Assembly: GCA_026397035.1 (NCBI GenBank)
Contig: JAPLVQ010000113.1
Location: forward strand, 1 to 6,669
DNA: 6,669 bases
Source of the DNA: Candidatus Iainarchaeum sp.
GTDB lineage: Archaea > Iainarchaeota > Iainarchaeia > Iainarchaeales > JAAZKV01
Reading direction: 5' to 3'
Shown: positions 4,175 through 6,669 of the stretch, one piece after another
Position numbering within the stretch: the first letter of the stretch is position 1
How the letters are laid out: every line of letters starts with the position of its first letter
Notes under the pieces: model-generated
The model's database searches: none
What the model was told of the DNA's origin: nothing
Seen by the model: the letters and a program-made list of their open reading frames with translations, nothing else
Translations under genes and position numbers: made by a program

Positions 4175-5638
4175 ATGGCTTGGGAAATAATGGAATCATA
4201 CTTAAGAAACAAAAACACCGCACAAATGGAAGTAGATTCTTTTAACCAGTTCGTTGACCAGAAACTTAATGATATTGTAAAAGAAAACGCGTTGATTGTT
4301 CCAAAAATTGAAGAAGTAAGAATCGAATTATCTAATATCGAAGTTGACAAACCAAAAATAATCGAAGCCGACGGTAGTCCAAGAGACGAATTCACTCCAA
4401 TGGAATCAAGACTAAGAAACAGAACTTACGCTGGACCAATTTATTTGACAATGCGATTATATCGTAGAGACGTAGAACAAGACGCAAGAAGAACATACAT
4501 TGGTGATTTACCAATAATGGTTAAATCAAATCTCTGCTGGTTGAACGGAAAAAGCCCCGAAGAACTAGTAGAAATGGGCGAAGACCCTAAGGATTTTGGT
4601 GGATACTTTATAGTAAACGGAAGCGAAAAAGCACTGATGACTCAAGAAGTACTGGCTTCTGATAGAGTATTAATATCTGAAGGCGAAAAAGGAGTAGTCG
4701 CCGAAGTAATCTCAACAAGAGGGGCATTTAAGGGAAGAGTGCGCCTGTTGAGAACAAAAGAAGGATTACTATACGCATCATTTCCGACAAGTCCAAAAAA
4801 ACTTCCTTTATTCTCATTGTTTAAAGCATTAGGATTAAAAACAAAAAAAGAAATTTTTGACGCTTTTCCCGGAGAAGTAGAAGTACAAAATGATTTACTG
4901 CTTAACTGGGAAGAATGCGAAATAAATACTGAAGAAGAAGCGCTGGACAAAATCGGCAAATTCGTTGCGCCAGGACAAGTAATTGATTATAGACTACGAA
5001 GAGCAAGGGAAGTAATTGATGGATTTTTACTTCCCCACATAGGGCAAGATGATCCCGCACGCTTAGCAAAAGCATATTACTTAGCAATGATGGCGACAAA
5101 AGCAATTGAACGCTCATACGGTTTAGGCGGTAAGGATGATAAAGACCATTATGCGAATAAAAGACTTGAGCTTTCGGGAAAATTAATGGAACACTTATTT
5201 AGATACTCATTCAAATACTTTGTGAAAGACTTACGCTTCCAAATAGACAGAACAGTAACAAGAAGAAGAAAATTAAACATTTCAACCATAGTAAGACCTG
5301 GTGCAGTAAGCGAAAGAATCAAATTCGCGATGAGCACAGGAAACTGGATAGGAAGAAGCACGGGTGTAGCAAAATTCATGGACAGAGTAAATTTTTTAGC
5401 ACCGCTTACTGATTTAAAGAAAGTAAAATCACAATTAAGCAAAACAAGAGAATTATATGAAGCACGTGATGTTCACGGAACACACTGGGGAAGACTTGAT
5501 CCAATAGAAACTCCTGACGGACCACAGTGTGGACTTGTAAAGAACCTCTGCTTCATGGCTGAAGTTACTACAGAAGCAAAAGAAGAGCCCGTGGAAGAAT
5601 TCTTGCACAAACAAGGAGTAAAGTTGAAGAAATTGTGA
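4175..5638 (+). CDS. rpoB2: DNA-directed RNA polymerase subunit B''
   Basis: The 487 residues form the N-terminal half of the split B (Rpb2-like) subunit. The protrusion part has D-S-F-N-Q-F (21-26), E-A-D-G-S-P-R (64-70), T-P-M-E-S-R-L-R-N-R-T-Y-A (74-86) and I-G-D-L-P-I-M-V-K-S (109-118), then G-G-Y-F-I-V-N-G-S-E-K (142-152). The lobe follows (about 155-345). T-G-N-W (388-391), then D-R-V-N-F-L-A-P-L (403-411) and the fork region H-G-T-H-W-G-R-L-D-P-I-E-T-P-D-G-P-Q (434-451), lead to G-L-V-K-N (453-457). The protein ends soon after, where split B'' subunits normally end. Three fork residues depart from the near-universal C-P-x-E-T-P-E-G-x-N: Asp442 for Cys, Asp448 for Glu and Gln451 for Asn. 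Its last nine codons are copied directly after the stop. B'' must pair with B' encoded next, and is probably co-transcribed with it. Confidence 0.96.
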   Translation: MAWEIMESYLRNKNTAQMEVDSFNQFVDQKLNDIVKENALIVPKIEEVRIELSNIEVDKPKIIEADGSPRDEFTPMESRLRNRTYAGPIYLTMRLYRRDVEQDARRTYIGDLPIMVKSNLCWLNGKSPEELVEMGEDPKDFGGYFIVNGSEKALMTQEVLASDRVLISEGEKGVVAEVISTRGAFKGRVRLLRTKEGLLYASFPTSPKKLPLFSLFKALGLKTKKEIFDAFPGEVEVQNDLLLNWEECEINTEEEALDKIGKFVAPGQVIDYRLRRAREVIDGFLLPHIGQDDPARLAKAYYLAMMATKAIERSYGLGGKDDKDHYANKRLELSGKLMEHLFRYSFKYFVKDLRFQIDRTVTRRRKLNISTIVRPGAVSERIKFAMSTGNWIGRSTGVAKFMDRVNFLAPLTDLKKVKSQLSKTRELYEARDVHGTHWGRLDPIETPDGPQCGLVKNLCFMAEVTTEAKEEPVEEFLHKQGVKLKKL

Positions 5639-5671
5639 GCAAGAGTAAAGTTGAAGAAATTATAATTATAA
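5612..5671 (+). repeat. Tandem copy of the rpoB2 gene's last nine codons
   Basis: Unit 1 (5612-5638) ends rpoB2 and encodes QGVKLKKL-stop (TGA). Unit 2 (5639-5665) follows at once in the same frame and encodes ARVKLKKL-stop (TAA). They match at 22 of 27 bases, including 19 identical in a row (5616-5634 and 5643-5661). The final TTATAA of unit 2 is itself repeated as TTATAA at 5666-5671, again Leu-stop in frame. Confidence 0.85.
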
Positions 5672-5674
5672 AAT
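5666..5674 (+). promoter_or_regulatory. Possible internal TATA box for rpoB1
   Basis: TTATAAAAT resembles an archaeal TATA box. Transcription from it would begin near 5696, about 24 nt before the rpoB1 GTG, leaving room for the G-rich ribosome site. It overlaps the end of the rpoB2 tail duplication. The short spacer also allows simple read-through from rpoB2. Confidence 0.3.
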
Positions 5675-5706
5675 ACAAAAAGGAAATGAATCGGAAAATT
5701 TTTTTT

Positions 5707-5711
5707 GGGGG
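5707..5711 (+). promoter_or_regulatory. G-run ribosome binding site for rpoB1
   Basis: GGGGG, preceded by a run of eight T (5699-5706), lies 8 nt before GTG 5720. It is the only purine-rich site at the right distance in this AT-rich spacer and supports the GTG start. A TTG at 5705 is in the same frame but overlaps the G run. Confidence 0.5.
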
Positions 5712-5719
5712 AATTAGTT

Positions 5720-6669
5720 GTGGCTGAAATATCAAAAATCGCAAAAGTTTACATTAATGGAAGACTAATCGGATTTTACGAAGATCCGCGCGAATTAACA
5801 GAAACAATAATAGAAGCCAGAAGAGCAAATAAACTCCCAAAACAAATGAATGTAGCGTATCACAAAGATACTAATGAAATATACTTGAACACTGATTCGG
5901 GGAGACTACAACGACCGGTAATAGTAATAAGAAATGGAAAAAGCACTTACACTCCAGAACTAGCAAAACAAGTAAAAGAAGGAAAAATAACTTTCAACCA
6001 ATTACTTGACATGGGTGTAATTGAATACCTTGATTCTGAAGAAGAAGAGAATGCATTAACAGCGCAAAATGAAGAAGAAATAACAAAAGAACATACACAC
6101 ATGGAAATAGACGGTGCGGCGACACTAAGTATAATCACAAGTCTTGTGCCTTATGTAAATCACAACATGGCAGGAAAAGCACTTCACGGAGCAAAAATGT
6201 TCAAACAAGCTATTGGAGTAGGTGCTATTAATATCAAAATCAGGCACGACACTGAAGGATACATGCTTTACTATCCTGAAAAAAATCTTGTAAAAACAAG
6301 AACAATGGATTTACTTGAACTAGACAAAAGACCGCAAAGCCAGAACTTTGTAATGGCAGTAATGCCTTATTATGGATTCAACACAATGGATGCAATAATT
6401 TTAAACAAAGGCGCAATAGACAGAGGACTCGCAAGGGCATCATACTTTAGAAATTATGAAACAATAGAACAAAGATATCCGGGTGGACAAAGAGACAAAT
6501 TTGAGATACCAACTGAAGAAAAAGTAGGGTTTGTTGAGGAAGATAATTATAAAAAGCTTGGAGCAGATGGAATAATCCAGCTTGAACAATTTGTGGGAGA
6601 AGACGAAGCAATAATCGGAAAAACATCTCCTCCAAGATTCTTTGAAGAAATGACTGACTTTGGCGTTGA
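5720..6669 (+). CDS. rpoB1: DNA-directed RNA polymerase subunit B', 3' end cut by window edge
   Basis: The 316 visible residues are the first part of the C-terminal half of the split B subunit (the family is around 600 residues). After the GTG start come I-N-G-R-L-I-G-F (12-19), G-R-L-Q-R-P-V-I-V-I (61-70) and E-Y-L-D-S-E-E-E-E (102-110), a typical external-domain acidic turn. T-H-M-E-I-D (126-131) and P-Y-V-N-H-N-M-A-G-K (144-153) lead to G-A-K-M-F-K-Q-A-I-G (157-166). The active-site block follows: G-F-N-T-M-D-A-I-I-L-N-K (219-230), R-G-L-A-R-A-S-Y-F-R (235-244), then D-K-F-E-I-P (259-264) and I-G-K-T-S-P-P-R-F (299-307). Asp224 matches the metal-associated Asp of E. coli RpoB D814. The preceding near-universal Glu (E813) is Met223, and the nucleotide-contacting Arg (E. 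coli R678) is Lys153. The frame is intact. The hybrid-binding, wall and clamp portions lie beyond the window. Confidence 0.95.
   Translation, partial: MAEISKIAKVYINGRLIGFYEDPRELTETIIEARRANKLPKQMNVAYHKDTNEIYLNTDSGRLQRPVIVIRNGKSTYTPELAKQVKEGKITFNQLLDMGVIEYLDSEEEENALTAQNEEEITKEHTHMEIDGAATLSIITSLVPYVNHNMAGKALHGAKMFKQAIGVGAINIKIRHDTEGYMLYYPEKNLVKTRTMDLLELDKRPQSQNFVMAVMPYYGFNTMDAIILNKGAIDRGLARASYFRNYETIEQRYPGGQRDKFEIPTEEKVGFVEEDNYKKLGADGIIQLEQFVGEDEAIIGKTSPPRFFEEMTDFGV

Overview
The window reads as archaeal, AT-rich chromosomal DNA. The main evidence is an RNA polymerase cluster in archaeal order, rpoH - rpoB2 (B'') - rpoB1 (B'), with the large B subunit split just after the fork region. A TATA box also sits about 26 bp upstream of an ATG, as expected for a leaderless archaeal transcript. 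A split B subunit is known from methanogens, halophiles and related euryarchaea. Low GC, short proteins and divergent polymerase sequences also fit a DPANN-type archaeon (Woesearchaeota/Pacearchaeota-like). That placement is inference; no rRNA is present to settle it.

Layout: (1) 2-334, + strand, the C-terminal end of a coiled-coil protein cut by the left edge, with a very sharp change in codon composition near base 194. (2) 335-480, a convergent gap with an imperfect inverted repeat and a T run. (3) 481-1158, - strand, a GNAT acetyltransferase of the RimJ/RimL type. (4) 1159-1585, a 427-bp gap with no convincing gene but several nested inverted repeats. (5) 1586-2821, - strand, a U32-family (TrhP/RlhA-like) protein with iron-sulfur cysteines. 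(6) 2822-3029, a divergent promoter region. (7) 3030-3458, + strand, a DUF2203 protein. (8) 3459-3728, a structured gap with a hairpin terminator and a 16-bp perfect palindrome. (9) 3729-3971 rpoH, 4175-5638 rpoB2 and 5720-6669 rpoB1 (cut by the right edge), all + strand.

The polymerase genes encode subunits of one enzyme. RpoH is the Rpb5 C-terminal-like assembly subunit, and B'' plus B' together form the equivalent of bacterial beta or eukaryotic Rpb2. The remaining genes are probably independent housekeeping or modification genes.

The most unusual signals are as follows. Two + strand genes (DUF2203 and rpoB2) are each followed directly by a diverged tandem copy of their own last codons, stop codon included, and rpoH has a weaker version of the same pattern. 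Several near-universal active-site residues of B'' and B' are replaced. Finally, the third-position composition flips from T/G to A/C inside one reading frame at the left edge.
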